Of a DNA stretch of 61,582 bases, positions 36,009-45,541 are shown piece after piece. Numbering within the stretch: the stretch's first letter is position 1; the number at the start of each line of letters is the position of its first letter. The notes beneath the pieces are model-generated. The model did not search any database. It saw only the letters and a list, made by a program, of their open reading frames with translations, and was not told where the DNA came from. Source of the stretch: Lapidilactobacillus gannanensis (lineage in GTDB: Bacteria > Bacillota > Bacilli > Lactobacillales > Lactobacillaceae); the NCBI RefSeq assembly GCF_003946675.1, contig NZ_RHOT01000012.1:1-61582 (forward strand). The letters are read 5' to 3'. A program made the translations under genes and the position numbers.

Positions 36009-37721
36009 TCAATCACTCACTTTTCTAGGTTGTCGCTGGCGTTTAATTTCATCTGCTTGACGTAACAGCTCAGCAGCGTGCTCTTCAGCCAAAGTAGTGA
36101 CCTTAGTTCCAGCTGTCATTTTAGCCAAAACTAACACTCGCTGGTCACCAGTAACTGGTCGCAAGGTTGTCGTTGTTTCGCCATGCTGGACCTTTTTTTC
36201 AATGAGATATTGATGATCGCTCATTGCCGCTACTTGTGGCAAATGTGTAATACATAGCACTTGCGAATACGCCGCTAACAAATTAATTTTGTCAGCAATT
36301 GCCTGAGCCACTCGACCACTCACCCCAGTATCCACCTCATCAAAAATAATACTAGCCACGCCTTCATGATGCGCAATAATCGTTTTGATTGCTAACATGA
36401 TTCGCGACAATTCACCACCTGAAGCAATCTTGACTAGTGGCTTTAAATCTTCACCAGGATTAGTCCGTAAATAAAATTCAGCATGATCCTGACCACTGCT
36501 TAAGTATTGGCCAGCTTCAGTTGTAAAATGAACAGAAAAAACTGCTTTTTCCATATAAAGTGAGCTTAACTGTTGATGAATCTCTGCGGCTAATTTCTTG
36601 GCTACTTGTTGTCGTGCCTTCGTTAACTGCGCGGCCAAATGGCCTAGTTGCGCCTCAATTTGCTTAAATTCACTGGCAATTTGATCACCATCATTAGTAA
36701 CTTGCTGCATCTGTTGATACTCAGTCTTGATTTTGGCTTGATAATGCAAGACATCAACTAAATCTGGGCCATACTTCCGCTTAAGATTATTGATGACCTC
36801 AAGCCGTTGCTCAATTTCATTAAGTCGATCCTCATCAAATTCCAGATTATCCAATTCTGTTTGCACACTGGTACTAATATCCTGTAAATCATAATAAACA
36901 CTATTGATATGATCAGAAAGTTCCTGATATTCAGTACTTAACTGCGCAATATCTGCTAATTGTCCTCGCGCCACTGCGGTTAGATCCATGGCGTTCTGAT
37001 CCTCATTGGTTAAAACAGCTAAGCTTTGTTGCAGGGCAAAATTAACCCGCTGAAAATTAGTTAAGCGATCCCGTTCCTGAGTCAACTGCTCATCTTCATT
37101 GGTTTGCAATTTAGCCTGATCAATTTCTTCTAACTGAAATTTCAACATATCTAACCGCTGCACATAGGCTTGTTCGTTACGATTGCGATCATCTAATTGT
37201 TTTTTTAAGCGCCGGTATTTAGCGTAGACCGTTTGATACTCAGTCTTAATTTTGCCAATTTTGTTTTGACCGTACTGATCCAGAATAGCTAAGTGTTGTT
37301 CAGGATTCATTAACTCTTGATGCTCATTTTGACCGTGAATATCCACAAGTTGCTCGCCTATTTGCCGTAAAACCGTGGTTGTGACAATCTTATTGTTGAT
37401 GCGACAAACATTGCGGCCATTACGACTTAATTCACGTTCCAAGAGGATATTCTGACCATCTAACGGTAAATCATTTTGCGCAAATAGCGTCCGTAAATTG
37501 TCGCCTAACTTAACCACAAATAAACCTTGGATATCAGTTTTTTTAGCCTTGCTACGAATAAAGTCGCTAGAACCGCGGCCACCAACTAATAAACCTAAGG
37601 CATCGATAATAATTGATTTTCCGGCCCCAGTCTCCCCAGTGAGAACGGTCATGCCGCTTTCAAAATCAACTTCGAGATGTTCAATAATTGCAAAATCACG
37701 GATAATTAAATTTGCTAACAT
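36009..37721 (-). CDS. recN: DNA repair protein RecN
   Basis: A 570-residue SMC-like ATPase acting in double-strand break repair. Walker A GETGAGKSIIIDAL is near residue 30, long coiled coils fill about 160-370, the signature KIASGGELSRIMLAIK is near 430, and Walker B IIFDEVDTGVSGRVAQ follows. I chose the ATG at 37721 (MLANLIIRDFAI), five bases after GAGAGGGTAG; an ATG eight codons earlier overlaps that site. It lies 24 bases after argR, the conserved argR-recN order. No LexA box is evident. Confidence 0.95.
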   Translation of the reverse strand: MLANLIIRDFAIIEHLEVDFESGMTVLTGETGAGKSIIIDALGLLVGGRGSSDFIRSKAKKTDIQGLFVVKLGDNLRTLFAQNDLPLDGQNILLERELSRNGRNVCRINNKIVTTTVLRQIGEQLVDIHGQNEHQELMNPEQHLAILDQYGQNKIGKIKTEYQTVYAKYRRLKKQLDDRNRNEQAYVQRLDMLKFQLEEIDQAKLQTNEDEQLTQERDRLTNFQRVNFALQQSLAVLTNEDQNAMDLTAVARGQLADIAQLSTEYQELSDHINSVYYDLQDISTSVQTELDNLEFDEDRLNEIEQRLEVINNLKRKYGPDLVDVLHYQAKIKTEYQQMQQVTNDGDQIASEFKQIEAQLGHLAAQLTKARQQVAKKLAAEIHQQLSSLYMEKAVFSVHFTTEAGQYLSSGQDHAEFYLRTNPGEDLKPLVKIASGGELSRIMLAIKTIIAHHEGVASIIFDEVDTGVSGRVAQAIADKINLLAAYSQVLCITHLPQVAAMSDHQYLIEKKVQHGETTTTLRPVTGDQRVLVLAKMTAGTKVTTLAEEHAAELLRQADEIKRQRQPRKVSD

Positions 37722-37745
37722 AACAACTACCCTCTCATTAGCCAA

Positions 37746-38204
37746 TCAGTTCTGAATTAATTGTACTAAACGTTCCCAGATTTTGGTCGTCACCGCCGAA
37801 TCAGATTTCAAAATCAACAGGACCCCATCGTCATTATCCATTACCATAAAAACCTCTGGCCAGCGTAGTTGCTTTAACGCCGCGGCCACCATTGGTCCAC
37901 TTCCAGGCGCAGTTTGCAAACTAATTAGATTATCCTGCTGCCCCAACTGAACATGCGCGTTTTGAAACAAATCGCGTAATGCTTGATCAGTGGTTGCGGG
38001 TTGCTGACGCTGAGCAACCTGATAAACCAATCCTTGGCTAGTTGCCACCTTGATCAAGTTAAGTTCATTAATATCCCGCGATATCGTTGCCTGAGTAACT
38101 TGATAACCTTGTTCTGCCAAGGCATTGACTAAATCAGCCTGGCTTTGAATCGTTCCTGTTTGGATTGCCTGCATGATCAGTTGTTGTCGTAATTGTTTCT
38201 TCAT
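37746..38204 (-). CDS. argR: Arginine repressor ArgR/AhrC
   Basis: A 152-residue arginine-responsive transcription factor. The N-terminal winged helix has TQATISRDINELNLIKV near residue 37, and the C-terminal hexamerisation and arginine-binding domain has APGSGPMVAAAL near 98 and DNDDGVLLI near 122. It lies 15 bases after tlyA and ahead of recN, as in B. subtilis (ahrC-recN). Lactobacilli often carry two ArgR paralogues; this is the recN-linked one. Its targets are outside the window. Confidence 0.93.
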   Translation of the reverse strand: MKKQLRQQLIMQAIQTGTIQSQADLVNALAEQGYQVTQATISRDINELNLIKVATSQGLVYQVAQRQQPATTDQALRDLFQNAHVQLGQQDNLISLQTAPGSGPMVAAALKQLRWPEVFMVMDNDDGVLLILKSDSAVTTKIWERLVQLIQN

Positions 38205-38219
38205 CTTTATCCCTTCAGA

Positions 38220-39047
38220 CTAGCCGTGCAAAACTGCCCAAGCTTGCGCCACAACCTGTTTTATTTCCGCATCATAATTCTTGATGGTTGCCGCATCAGT
38301 AGTCGTCGTCAACTTAAAATACGCTAAAAATTCAATATTACCCGAACCACCAGTAATTGGTGAGAAATCAAGACCAGCCACTGAAAAGCCTTGGGTTTGT
38401 GCAAAATTCAAAATTTTTTCAAGGACAGCAATATGTACTTTAGCATCTCGAACAATGCCGTGCTTGCCCACATGTTCCCGACCTGCTTCAAATTGTGGTT
38501 TGATCAAGGCGACTAATCCACCACCAGGAATCAAAATTTTTGTCAACGGTGGCAAAATCAATTCTAGAGAAATAAAGGAGACATCAGTCACAGCAAATTC
38601 CGGCAAACCCTGCGTAAAATCTTCTGGCTTACTATAGCGGAAATTAACGCGTTCCATAACTGCTACCCGCGGATCTTCACGCAATTTCCAGGCTAATTGA
38701 TTGTAGCCCACATCTAAGGCATAGACTAGCTTAGCGCCATTTTGCAATGAAACATCAGTGAAGCCACCAGTCGATGAACCAATATCCAACACGGTCTTAT
38801 CTTGAACATCAATCTCAAACACTTGTAATGCTTTGGCTAATTTAAAGCCACCCCGCGAAACATAAGGATTGACTTGGCCCTTAACCCGTAAAGTCGTCGC
38901 AATTGGAATCTTCTCTCCAGGCTTATCTAAACGTTCTTCATGATCATTAACCACTTGACCGGCCATGACTGCGCGCTTAGCTTGCTCGCGCGAAGAAAAG
39001 AGACCTTGTTGCACTAGTAAAATATCAACACGTTCTTTTTTAATCAT
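38220..39047 (-). CDS. tlyA: TlyA family rRNA 2'-O-methyltransferase
   Basis: A 275-residue protein with an N-terminal S4 RNA-binding domain (RVDILLVQQGLFSSREQAKRAV) and an FtsJ-like Rossmann methyltransferase domain. S-adenosylmethionine motif DIGSSTGGFTDV is near residue 88. TlyA methylates 16S C1409 and/or 23S C1920 and affects capreomycin sensitivity in other species. It overlaps ispA by four bases (ATGA) and is followed by argR, the usual yqxC position. Confidence 0.92.
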   Translation of the reverse strand: MIKKERVDILLVQQGLFSSREQAKRAVMAGQVVNDHEERLDKPGEKIPIATTLRVKGQVNPYVSRGGFKLAKALQVFEIDVQDKTVLDIGSSTGGFTDVSLQNGAKLVYALDVGYNQLAWKLREDPRVAVMERVNFRYSKPEDFTQGLPEFAVTDVSFISLELILPPLTKILIPGGGLVALIKPQFEAGREHVGKHGIVRDAKVHIAVLEKILNFAQTQGFSVAGLDFSPITGGSGNIEFLAYFKLTTTTDAATIKNYDAEIKQVVAQAWAVLHG

Positions 39048-39928
39048 TTTATTTCTCCATCAAAGTACTGTAAAAATTGCGCTAGGTCGTGCCAATTTTC
39101 TGGTAAAGCCGTTAACGCAAGTTGAGCAGCTTGCACCTCTGCGGCTAAAGCTGCTTGTGCGCCTGCCACCCCTAATTGTGCTGGATAAGTATTTTTACCT
39201 GCTTCTTGATCCTTATGCACGGCTTTTCCCATTTTTTCGGCAGTGCTATGAATATCCTGTAAGTCATCAAAAATCTGAAACGCCACGCCAAAGTGGTGAC
39301 CAAAATCAACTAAATGAGTGGTCATCTCTGGCGGTAACATTAAACGACAAGCTGCTAAACGCAAAGGAGCCGTTAACAATGCGCCGGTTTTTAAAGCATC
39401 AAGTTGCGCGACTTGATCCAGTGCAGTCAATGATTGGCCCGTTTGTTGAATATCAATGGCTTGACCAGCCACCATCCCCTGGGGGCCACTTGCTTGGGCC
39501 AGAATCGCGCATAATTGACCTGCTTGAGGCAGAGAAACTTGGCCCAACCACTGAAAGGCTAACGTCAATAAACCATCACCAGCTAGAATTGCCATTGCTT
39601 CGCCAAACTGCCGATGGTTAGTCAAGCGACCACGACGATAATCATCATTATCCATTGCCGGTAAATCATCATGAATCAATGAATATGTGTGAACCAATTC
39701 CAAACTGCCAGCAATTGCCAAATCAGTTTCTGGTACAATTGATTGTTTAGCAGCCACTGCGGCCAAATACAATAATGGTCGGATTCGTTTGCCACCAGCT
39801 AACAACGAATACGCCATACTTGCTTGCAACTGTGGTTGTTGATCAACTTTGGCAATTTCAGTTTGTAAATATTGATTTAACTTTTGCCGCCACATTGATG
39901 TTGAAAATGATGTTTCTTGAGCTGTCAT
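39044..39928 (-). CDS. ispA: Polyprenyl (farnesyl) diphosphate synthase
   Basis: A 294-residue head-to-tail prenyltransferase that makes farnesyl diphosphate for bactoprenol and quinones. The first aspartate-rich motif is DDLPAMDNDD near residue 84, and the second is FQIFDDLQDI near 222; KRIRP is near 52. The residues before the first motif suggest a short-chain product. It follows xseB after a 77-base gap that may hold a promoter, and overlaps tlyA by four bases. Confidence 0.94.
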   Translation of the reverse strand: MTAQETSFSTSMWRQKLNQYLQTEIAKVDQQPQLQASMAYSLLAGGKRIRPLLYLAAVAAKQSIVPETDLAIAGSLELVHTYSLIHDDLPAMDNDDYRRGRLTNHRQFGEAMAILAGDGLLTLAFQWLGQVSLPQAGQLCAILAQASGPQGMVAGQAIDIQQTGQSLTALDQVAQLDALKTGALLTAPLRLAACRLMLPPEMTTHLVDFGHHFGVAFQIFDDLQDIHSTAEKMGKAVHKDQEAGKNTYPAQLGVAGAQAALAAEVQAAQLALTALPENWHDLAQFLQYFDGEIK

Positions 39929-40005
39929 GAACCTACCTCGATTTCCACTACCTTTATTTTAGCATTAGTCATATCGACAAAACCAGCTGCCCACAATCGT
40001 TAAAA

Positions 40006-40257
40006 TTAATCCTGATCTTGATCCTCATGATTAGCATCAAGCAGACCAGTTTCGCCTTGTTCGTTAACAATTTGCGTTAAGGTATTTTCAGCATCAGTTA
40101 ATGTTTTTTCCAGGGAACGTGATAATTTGATGCCGGTTTGAAATTTGGCTAGCGCCGTCTCTAGTGGCACATCACCTTGCTCCAATTCATTGACAATTGT
40201 CGTTAAGGCCGTTAAATTCTCTTCAAAAGTGGGTTGTTTCTCTTTACTTGTTGTCAT
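40006..40257 (-). CDS. xseB: Exodeoxyribonuclease VII small subunit
   Basis: An 83-residue small subunit with the conserved FEENLTALTTIVNELEQGDVPLE helix and SLEKTLTDAENTL repeat. Several copies bind one XseA in the ssDNA exonuclease. I chose the ATG at 40257, because AGGAG lies seven bases before it; an upstream in-frame ATG inside xseA gives a 14-residue extension not typical of the family. It overlaps xseA by 14 bases. Confidence 0.93.
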   Translation of the reverse strand: MTTSKEKQPTFEENLTALTTIVNELEQGDVPLETALAKFQTGIKLSRSLEKTLTDAENTLTQIVNEQGETGLLDANHEDQDQD

Positions 40258-41596
40258 CTGCTTGCTCCTTTTGTAAAACTTTTGCTTGAATAATCCCATC
40301 AGTTAAGTGAACTTCAAATTCTTGGTTCAACTGGAAATCAGCGAGCTGACGCAAAGGTTGGCCAGTTGGACTAGTCGTATAACTGTAACCACGATTCAAA
40401 GTTCTTAAGGGACTTAATTGATCTAAATTACCCATCTGTGTTTGCACTTGTTGTCGTCGTTGTTGCAAATCAGTTGCCATTGCGCGTAGCAATCGTTGCT
40501 GTAAATTACCAACCTGAACTTGATTTGTGGCAATTCTAGTCTGAGGATTCAAGCGACTAAGTCTTTGCTCAACCTGCTGTACTTGCTGTTGTTGCTGCTG
40601 CAAATAGGTTTGGCCAGCACGTAGAAAACGTTGTTGTAACAAATCTAGTTGCTGACTGTAGCCTTGATATAGCCGTTCAGGATGTTGAAACAGGAAACTA
40701 TGCTGCTGTCGTTGCAATTGCTGTTGGGCTAATCGAATAAGCTTCTGAAAGCTTCGCTGTAAACGTACTCGATCTTGAGCAATTTCAGTTAATAATTCAC
40801 TTAACTGTGGTGTGGCTAACTCAGCTGCCGCGGTTGGTGTAGCCGCCCGCACGTCGGCGACCAAATCAGCGATGGTTGTATCCGTTTCATGACCAACAGA
40901 AGAAATAATTGGAATAGGACTGCTGGCCATGGCTCGCGCGACACTTTCCTCATTAAATGGCCATAAGTCCTCTAAAGAACCGCCACCACGGCCAATAATA
41001 ATCGTGTCAAAACCGCCTTGCTGATAAACTTGGTTAAGTCGTTGAACTAATGAATTAGCTGCCTGATCACCCTGAACCACTGCTGGAAATAAAACCAGCT
41101 GAACTTTGGGATCACGGCGTTGCGTGGTCGTAATAATATCACGAATAACGGCACCAGATTGACTCGTGATCACCGCAATCCGTTTTGGATATTTAGCTAA
41201 GGAACGTTTATTCTGTTGAAATAAACCTTCTGCTGCTAACTTCTGTTTTAACTGTTCATAAGCCTGATAAAGGGCACCTACCCCATCAGGTTCCATCCGT
41301 TCCACATAAATTTGATAACTACCACTTGCTTCATATAAGCCAATTCGCCCCACCAATTGCACTTTCATCCCAGTTTCGGGTACAAACTTTAACTTTTGGA
41401 AAGCTGACTTAAACATAATAGCGCTAATTTTAGCGTGATCATCCTTCAAAGAAAAGTATTGGTGACTGTTAGGACGAAGCCGAAAATTTGATAATTCTCC
41501 TGTTAAATAAACTCGCTGTAAGTAAGGGTCAAAATCAAATTTTCGTTTTAAATAAGTGGTTAGTTGGGTCACTGTTAAATAATCTTGCTCAGCCAC
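40244..41596 (-). CDS. xseA: Exodeoxyribonuclease VII large subunit
   Basis: A 450-residue catalytic subunit that cuts single-stranded DNA from both ends. The N-terminal OB fold starts YLTVTQLTTYLKRKFDFDPYL. The central domain has the conserved GRGGGSLEDLWPFNEE motif near residue 202 and GHETDTTIADLVAD near 237. A long Gln-rich coiled coil (about 270-400) binds XseB. It overlaps folD by eight bases and xseB by 14, a tight folD-xseA-xseB operon. Confidence 0.95.
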   Translation of the reverse strand: MAEQDYLTVTQLTTYLKRKFDFDPYLQRVYLTGELSNFRLRPNSHQYFSLKDDHAKISAIMFKSAFQKLKFVPETGMKVQLVGRIGLYEASGSYQIYVERMEPDGVGALYQAYEQLKQKLAAEGLFQQNKRSLAKYPKRIAVITSQSGAVIRDIITTTQRRDPKVQLVLFPAVVQGDQAANSLVQRLNQVYQQGGFDTIIIGRGGGSLEDLWPFNEESVARAMASSPIPIISSVGHETDTTIADLVADVRAATPTAAAELATPQLSELLTEIAQDRVRLQRSFQKLIRLAQQQLQRQQHSFLFQHPERLYQGYSQQLDLLQQRFLRAGQTYLQQQQQQVQQVEQRLSRLNPQTRIATNQVQVGNLQQRLLRAMATDLQQRRQQVQTQMGNLDQLSPLRTLNRGYSYTTSPTGQPLRQLADFQLNQEFEVHLTDGIIQAKVLQKEQADDNK

Positions 41597-42443
41597 GTTG
41601 CGCTCGTTTCTCAGCGAGATCGGTAGTTTGACTTAACAAAGCAGCGACCGTCATTGGGCCGACGCCACCTGGTACTGGGGTAATGTAGCCGGCAATTGGG
41701 GCAACGGCTGCGTAATCAACATCACCAATTAACTTGCCATTAACACGATTGGTCCCCACATCAACAATTATGGCCCCGGGCTTGATAAAATCAGCCGTCA
41801 CATAGTTGGCTTGTCCTAAAGCAGCAATCACAATGTCCGCGTTTCGAGTTAACGTCGGTACTTGTTGAGAGTGTGAATGAACAATGGTTACTGTCGCATC
41901 AGCCGCCAATAAAAGTCCAGCAATTGGCCGTCCCACAATCAAACTGCGACCCAAGACCACTGCATTTTTACCAGCCACGTCGATTTGATAATGCTGCAAT
42001 AATTTCATAATCCCAGCAGCGGTTGCTGGCACTAGTTCACCGCGTCCCGACCATAACTGACCCAAATTATAAGGGTGAAAACCATCCACATCTTTAGCTG
42101 GGGCAACTGCTAATAAAACCGCGGCTTCATCGATTTGAGCTGGTAATGGTAATTGGACTAAAATACCGTCAATCGTCAGATCATTATTCAACGCTGCAAT
42201 CACCGCTAACAACTCGTCTTGTGTCGCTGTTTCAGGTAATCGCCGTATCACTGAATGAATGCCTACTTTCTCCGCCTGACGTGCCTTCATTCGAACGTAA
42301 AGTTCACTGGCGGGATCATGTCCGACTAACACCACTGCCAGACCTGGAATGATTTTGGCGTTCGAAGCTAGCTGGGCAACTCGTTGCTGAGTTTCATGTC
42401 GCCAAGTCCGCGCAGTAGTTTTACCGTCTAAAATAATTGCCAA
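41589..42443 (-). CDS. folD: Methylenetetrahydrofolate dehydrogenase/cyclohydrolase FolD
   Basis: A 284-residue bifunctional enzyme interconverting 5,10-methylene-THF and 10-formyl-THF with NADP, feeding purine synthesis and fmt. Motifs are YVRMKARQAEKVGI (catalytic Lys) near residue 50, QLPLP, KDVDGFHP near 120 and PGGVGPMTVAAL near 262. I chose a TTG start at 42443, because AGGGGG lies seven bases before it; the upstream in-frame TTG overlaps the ribosome binding site. It is the first gene of the folD-xseA-xseB group. Confidence 0.93.
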   Translation of the reverse strand: MAIILDGKTTARTWRHETQQRVAQLASNAKIIPGLAVVLVGHDPASELYVRMKARQAEKVGIHSVIRRLPETATQDELLAVIAALNNDLTIDGILVQLPLPAQIDEAAVLLAVAPAKDVDGFHPYNLGQLWSGRGELVPATAAGIMKLLQHYQIDVAGKNAVVLGRSLIVGRPIAGLLLAADATVTIVHSHSQQVPTLTRNADIVIAALGQANYVTADFIKPGAIIVDVGTNRVNGKLIGDVDYAAVAPIAGYITPVPGGVGPMTVAALLSQTTDLAEKRAQRG

Positions 42444-42581
42444 ATTAATTCCCCCTTTAATCAAAATACTCGTTTATATTTTACCGTGTTTAACAACTAT
42501 TTCCTAGCACACTCATAAATTGATGATGTCAGTTAAAACAGCTGACCAGCAACTCAGTTTTGGCGAGCCTTTAATGCAAAT

Positions 42582-42623
42582 AATCCTGTGATACTTTAAC
42601 AGTTATCACAGGATTGCTTTTTA
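42582..42623. terminator. Hairpin between nusB and folD
   Basis: Perfect AATCCTGTGATA (42582-42593) with TATCACAGGATT (42604-42615), followed on the plus strand by GCTTTTTAA. On the minus strand, where the genes are read, the T-run is poor, so it may only partly end the nusB transcript. Confidence 0.45.
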
Positions 42624-42695
42624 AACTATCAAATTTATAGTGACTAACAAAATTATTTCATTTAAACGCAATTATGATCGTGCTTGATACCAAAA

Positions 42696-43148
42696 CTACT
42701 TAGTTGCAGCTGGCAAAAAACTAGCCAAGACACCATTGATAAATTTCTCAGCATTGGCATCACTGAATTCTTTAGCCAATTGAATCGCTTCGTTAATAGC
42801 AACTGCATTAGGAATTGTTGGTTGATTTTGAATTTCATCCAAACCAATCCGTAATAGGATCAAATCAGTCCGCGATAAACGCGCCAACGTCCATCCTTTT
42901 TTTAGTTTCGGCGTTAAAGCCTGATCAAGTTCCGTTTGTTTAGCGGACACCTCTGTTACTAACGTCTCCAAATAAACTTGATTAGGATCTGACTTATCAA
43001 GCACGACTGGTGTTTGATCATCATCTTGATGATTTTCTTGAATCGCTAAGACGATTTGCAATGCTCGCGGAATACTTAAGTCGGGATTACTGGCCAACAT
43101 AAATAGCGCTTGAAAAGCAAGTTTACGTGTTTGATGACGATCTAACAT
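42696..43148 (-). CDS. nusB: Transcription antitermination factor NusB
   Basis: A 150-residue all-helical protein that binds boxA with S10 during rRNA transcription. It has the DRHQTRKLAFQALFML start and the IPNAVAINEAIQLAKEFSD and KFINGVLAS stretches at the C-terminal end. Length is typical. It is the last gene of the efp-yqhY-nusB operon, three bases after yqhY. Confidence 0.95.
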   Translation of the reverse strand: MLDRHQTRKLAFQALFMLASNPDLSIPRALQIVLAIQENHQDDDQTPVVLDKSDPNQVYLETLVTEVSAKQTELDQALTPKLKKGWTLARLSRTDLILLRIGLDEIQNQPTIPNAVAINEAIQLAKEFSDANAEKFINGVLASFLPAATK

Positions 43149-43151
43149 TTT

Positions 43152-43616
43152 TTATTCTCCCGTAGGTTGATCGGCACTTTCTTTGCTGGCTGGCTCTTGG
43201 TTGATGGCATCAGCGAAAAAGGCACTTGGATCGACTTTTTCTTCTTTTTCCGGAATAATTCCTTCCACATGAACATTCACCTCAGCTAAATGAAGGTCAG
43301 TCATATAGAATAATTGTTCTTTTAAGGTTTGTTGCATCGCTAAGGCAACTTTTGGTACTGAAACACCGTAGTCTAAGTAAACATAAACGTCCGCAGCAAC
43401 TTGATCACCATTTACGCTTAATTCCACACCACGGCCGTGATCTTGACGACCTAAAATAGTATTAATACTACTAACTAAGTTACCGCGCATTTCGTAAACG
43501 CCCTTCACTTGTTTAGCAGCAATACCTAAAATAATTTCTAGTACTTGCGGCGCGATTTGAATCGTGCCCTGTTGATCATCACGTTCAGCTAAAACAATAT
43601 TCTTCTCGTCTGCCAT
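43152..43616 (-). CDS. yqhY: Asp23/Gls24 family protein YqhY
   Basis: A 154-residue Asp23 (DUF322) protein. The core from IQIAPQVLEIILGIAAKQVKG to about residue 115 is conserved; the C-terminal 30 residues are charged and variable. YqhY homologues are linked to acetyl-CoA carboxylase control in B. subtilis and usually sit beside acc genes or nusB. Here only nusB is adjacent. It is the second Asp23 paralogue of the window (the other is yloU). It lies 13 bases after efp. Confidence 0.9.
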   Translation of the reverse strand: MADEKNIVLAERDDQQGTIQIAPQVLEIILGIAAKQVKGVYEMRGNLVSSINTILGRQDHGRGVELSVNGDQVAADVYVYLDYGVSVPKVALAMQQTLKEQLFYMTDLHLAEVNVHVEGIIPEKEEKVDPSAFFADAINQEPASKESADQPTGE

Positions 43617-43629
43617 TGTCTATTACCTC

Positions 43630-44193
43630 CTAGCTATTCGCTCTTGAGATATAACTACCATCAGTTGTATTGATTGTTAACACATCACCGGCATTAATGA
43701 AGAATGGTACCTGAACAACTAAGCCAGTTTCCATGGTTGCTGGTTTAGTACCGCCGGAAGAAGTATCGCCACGAATCCCAGGTTCAGTTTCAGTGACAGT
43801 CAAATCAACTGTGTTCGGTAAATCAACACCTAAAGTCTCAGCGCCGTGCATCATCACACCGACTTGCATATTCTCTTTCAGAAATTTCAGTTCATAAGTA
43901 ATTTCTTCGCCAGGTAATTCTAATTGTTCGTAAGTTGACATATCCATGAAGACATAGTTATCACCGTCTGCATAAAGATATTGCATTTGCTTACTTTCAA
44001 TTTGTGCTTTTTCAACTTTTTCAGTGGAACGGAACGTTTTCTCTTGAACAGCGCCAGTCCGTAAGTTCTTCAGCTTACTCCGAACGAAGGCACTTCCCTT
44101 ACCAGGTTTAACATGTTGAAATTCGACAACACGCCACAGGCCACCATCAACTTGGATAGTTAAGCCGTTTTTAAATTCGTTAACTGAAATCAT
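43630..44193 (-). CDS. efp: Elongation factor P
   Basis: A 187-residue three-domain factor that relieves stalling at polyproline. The KOW-like first domain ends in [18 protein letters not shown]; the tip residue that receives a modification in other bacteria is Lys29 or its neighbours (PGKGS). Firmicutes may use 5-aminopentanol or no modification. The C-terminal OB domains include [12 protein letters not shown]. It has its own promoter (TTGCCA-18-TATAGT) about 30 bases upstream and heads the efp-yqhY-nusB operon. Confidence 0.96.
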   Translation of the reverse strand: MISVNEFKNGLTIQVDGGLWRVVEFQHVKPGKGSAFVRSKLKNLRTGAVQEKTFRSTEKVEKAQIESKQMQYLYADGDNYVFMDMSTYEQLELPGEEITYELKFLKENMQVGVMMHGAETLGVDLPNTVDLTVTETEPGIRGDTSSGGTKPATMETGLVVQVPFFINAGDVLTINTTDGSYISRANS

Positions 44194-44226
44194 AAATTAT
44201 GCCTCACTTATTTATTCAATACTCTT

Positions 44227-44256
44227 ACTATATCAATCTAACCCCGGTCTTGGCAA
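44227..44256 (-). promoter_or_regulatory. Promoter of efp-yqhY-nusB
   Basis: Minus-strand TTGCCA (44251-44256), 18 bases, TATAGT (44227-44232). Confidence 0.55.
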
Positions 44257-44346
44257 CAAAAATCAGTTATTTATTGCCAGAACTGCAGGAACTGATCCTG
44301 ACTTTCTGCAAACAACTCATGCCAATAAGTCATTACTTTTAAAGGC

Positions 44347-45417
44347 TTAGATCACTAACAATTCGGCTTTAGGCGCTTGGGTGAGCACCTCGCAACCATT
44401 CGGCGTCACTAACAAATCGTCTTCAATTCTAACACCGCCGTGCCCTTCCAGATAAATACCTGGCTCATCTGTTACCACATTGCCACTAACAAGCGCTTGT
44501 CGGTTATATTTGCCCCAAGCACCTGGCCCTTCATGAATATCTAAACCAATGCCATGACCAGTACCATGGCCAAAGTTGGCACCATAACCAGCCTGATCGA
44601 TCATCCCGTGAGCCAGCTGATTGATTTCACCACCAGTAACACCAGGCTTAGTTGCCTTGATCACCGCCCGATTAGTGTCTAATACTAACTGGTAGATATC
44701 TTGTAACTCTTGGTCAACTGTTCCAACCGCAATCGTCCGCGTAATATCAGAGGTATAACCTTGATAATAACAGCCAAAATCAAATGTGACTAATTCATGA
44801 TTAGCAATTTTTTTATCACTGGCAATGCCATGAGGCCAAGCTGATCGTACACCTGAAGCAACAATTGTCGCAAAAGATGAAGCACTCGCACCTTGGTTAC
44901 GCATAAAATATTCCATTTCGGCAGCTACTGCTAATTCAGTTTGCCCAACTTGAACAAATTCAAGCAAATGTGCAAAGCAAGCATCGGTAATTGCAATCGC
45001 CTGTTTTAGTAAGGCAATTTCATGGGCGTCTTTAATTTCACGAAGCTGGGCAACCATCTCTGTTGTTGGTTGCAAGTTTGTTCTTCCCAATTGCTGCTTC
45101 AATTGTAGAAATTCACTATAACTCAATTGATCAGCTTCAAATCCCAATGTTGTGATGCTAGTTTTTGCTAATAAGGTTGCCACACTGGCAAAAATCCCCT
45201 TAGTTTGCAGCACTAATTTAAATTCTGTCACTTGCTGCTTAGCCTGAGCCACATAGCGGGAGTCCGTAATTAAAGCAGCCTGATCAGCCGTCACTAATAA
45301 GGCGCTCTCATCCCCAGTAAAATGACTTAAGTAGGTCACATTTTTTTCATTGGTAATTAATAAGGCAGGTAGTTGCGCAACTGCCATTTTTTCTCGTAAT
45401 CTTTGTAGTCTTGACAT
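44347..45417 (-). CDS. pepP: Xaa-Pro aminopeptidase (M24 family)
   Basis: A 356-residue creatinase-fold metallopeptidase removing N-terminal residues before proline. Metal ligands are visible in TFDFGCYYQGYTSDITRT, GHGTGHGIGLDIHEGPG and DEPGIYLEGHGGVRIEDD. The N-terminal creatinase_N domain fills about 1-130. I chose the ATG at 45417, six bases after GAGGTG; a GTG three codons earlier overlaps that site. It precedes efp, the normal Firmicutes order, and complements PepX in proline-peptide use. Confidence 0.94.
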   Translation of the reverse strand: MSRLQRLREKMAVAQLPALLITNEKNVTYLSHFTGDESALLVTADQAALITDSRYVAQAKQQVTEFKLVLQTKGIFASVATLLAKTSITTLGFEADQLSYSEFLQLKQQLGRTNLQPTTEMVAQLREIKDAHEIALLKQAIAITDACFAHLLEFVQVGQTELAVAAEMEYFMRNQGASASSFATIVASGVRSAWPHGIASDKKIANHELVTFDFGCYYQGYTSDITRTIAVGTVDQELQDIYQLVLDTNRAVIKATKPGVTGGEINQLAHGMIDQAGYGANFGHGTGHGIGLDIHEGPGAWGKYNRQALVSGNVVTDEPGIYLEGHGGVRIEDDLLVTPNGCEVLTQAPKAELLVI

Positions 45418-45504
45418 GATGGTCACCTCAAAAAATATTCTCTCACTTTGTCCTTAAATTGGCTAATTTATGTCAATTATTTTGTGATAAATCTTTTTCG
45501 GCCA

Positions 45505-45531
45505 CAAAAAAAGCTCGGGAAACCCGAGCTT
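45505..45531 (-). terminator. Terminator of rplU-rpmA
   Basis: AAGCTCGGG / CCCGAGCTT hairpin followed on the minus strand by seven T. Confidence 0.85.
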
Positions 45532-45541
45532 AAACAATTTC

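Noticed and set aside
38965..39621. 218-codon plus-strand frame
   Set aside because: Antisense to ispA and tlyA, both with full catalytic motifs.
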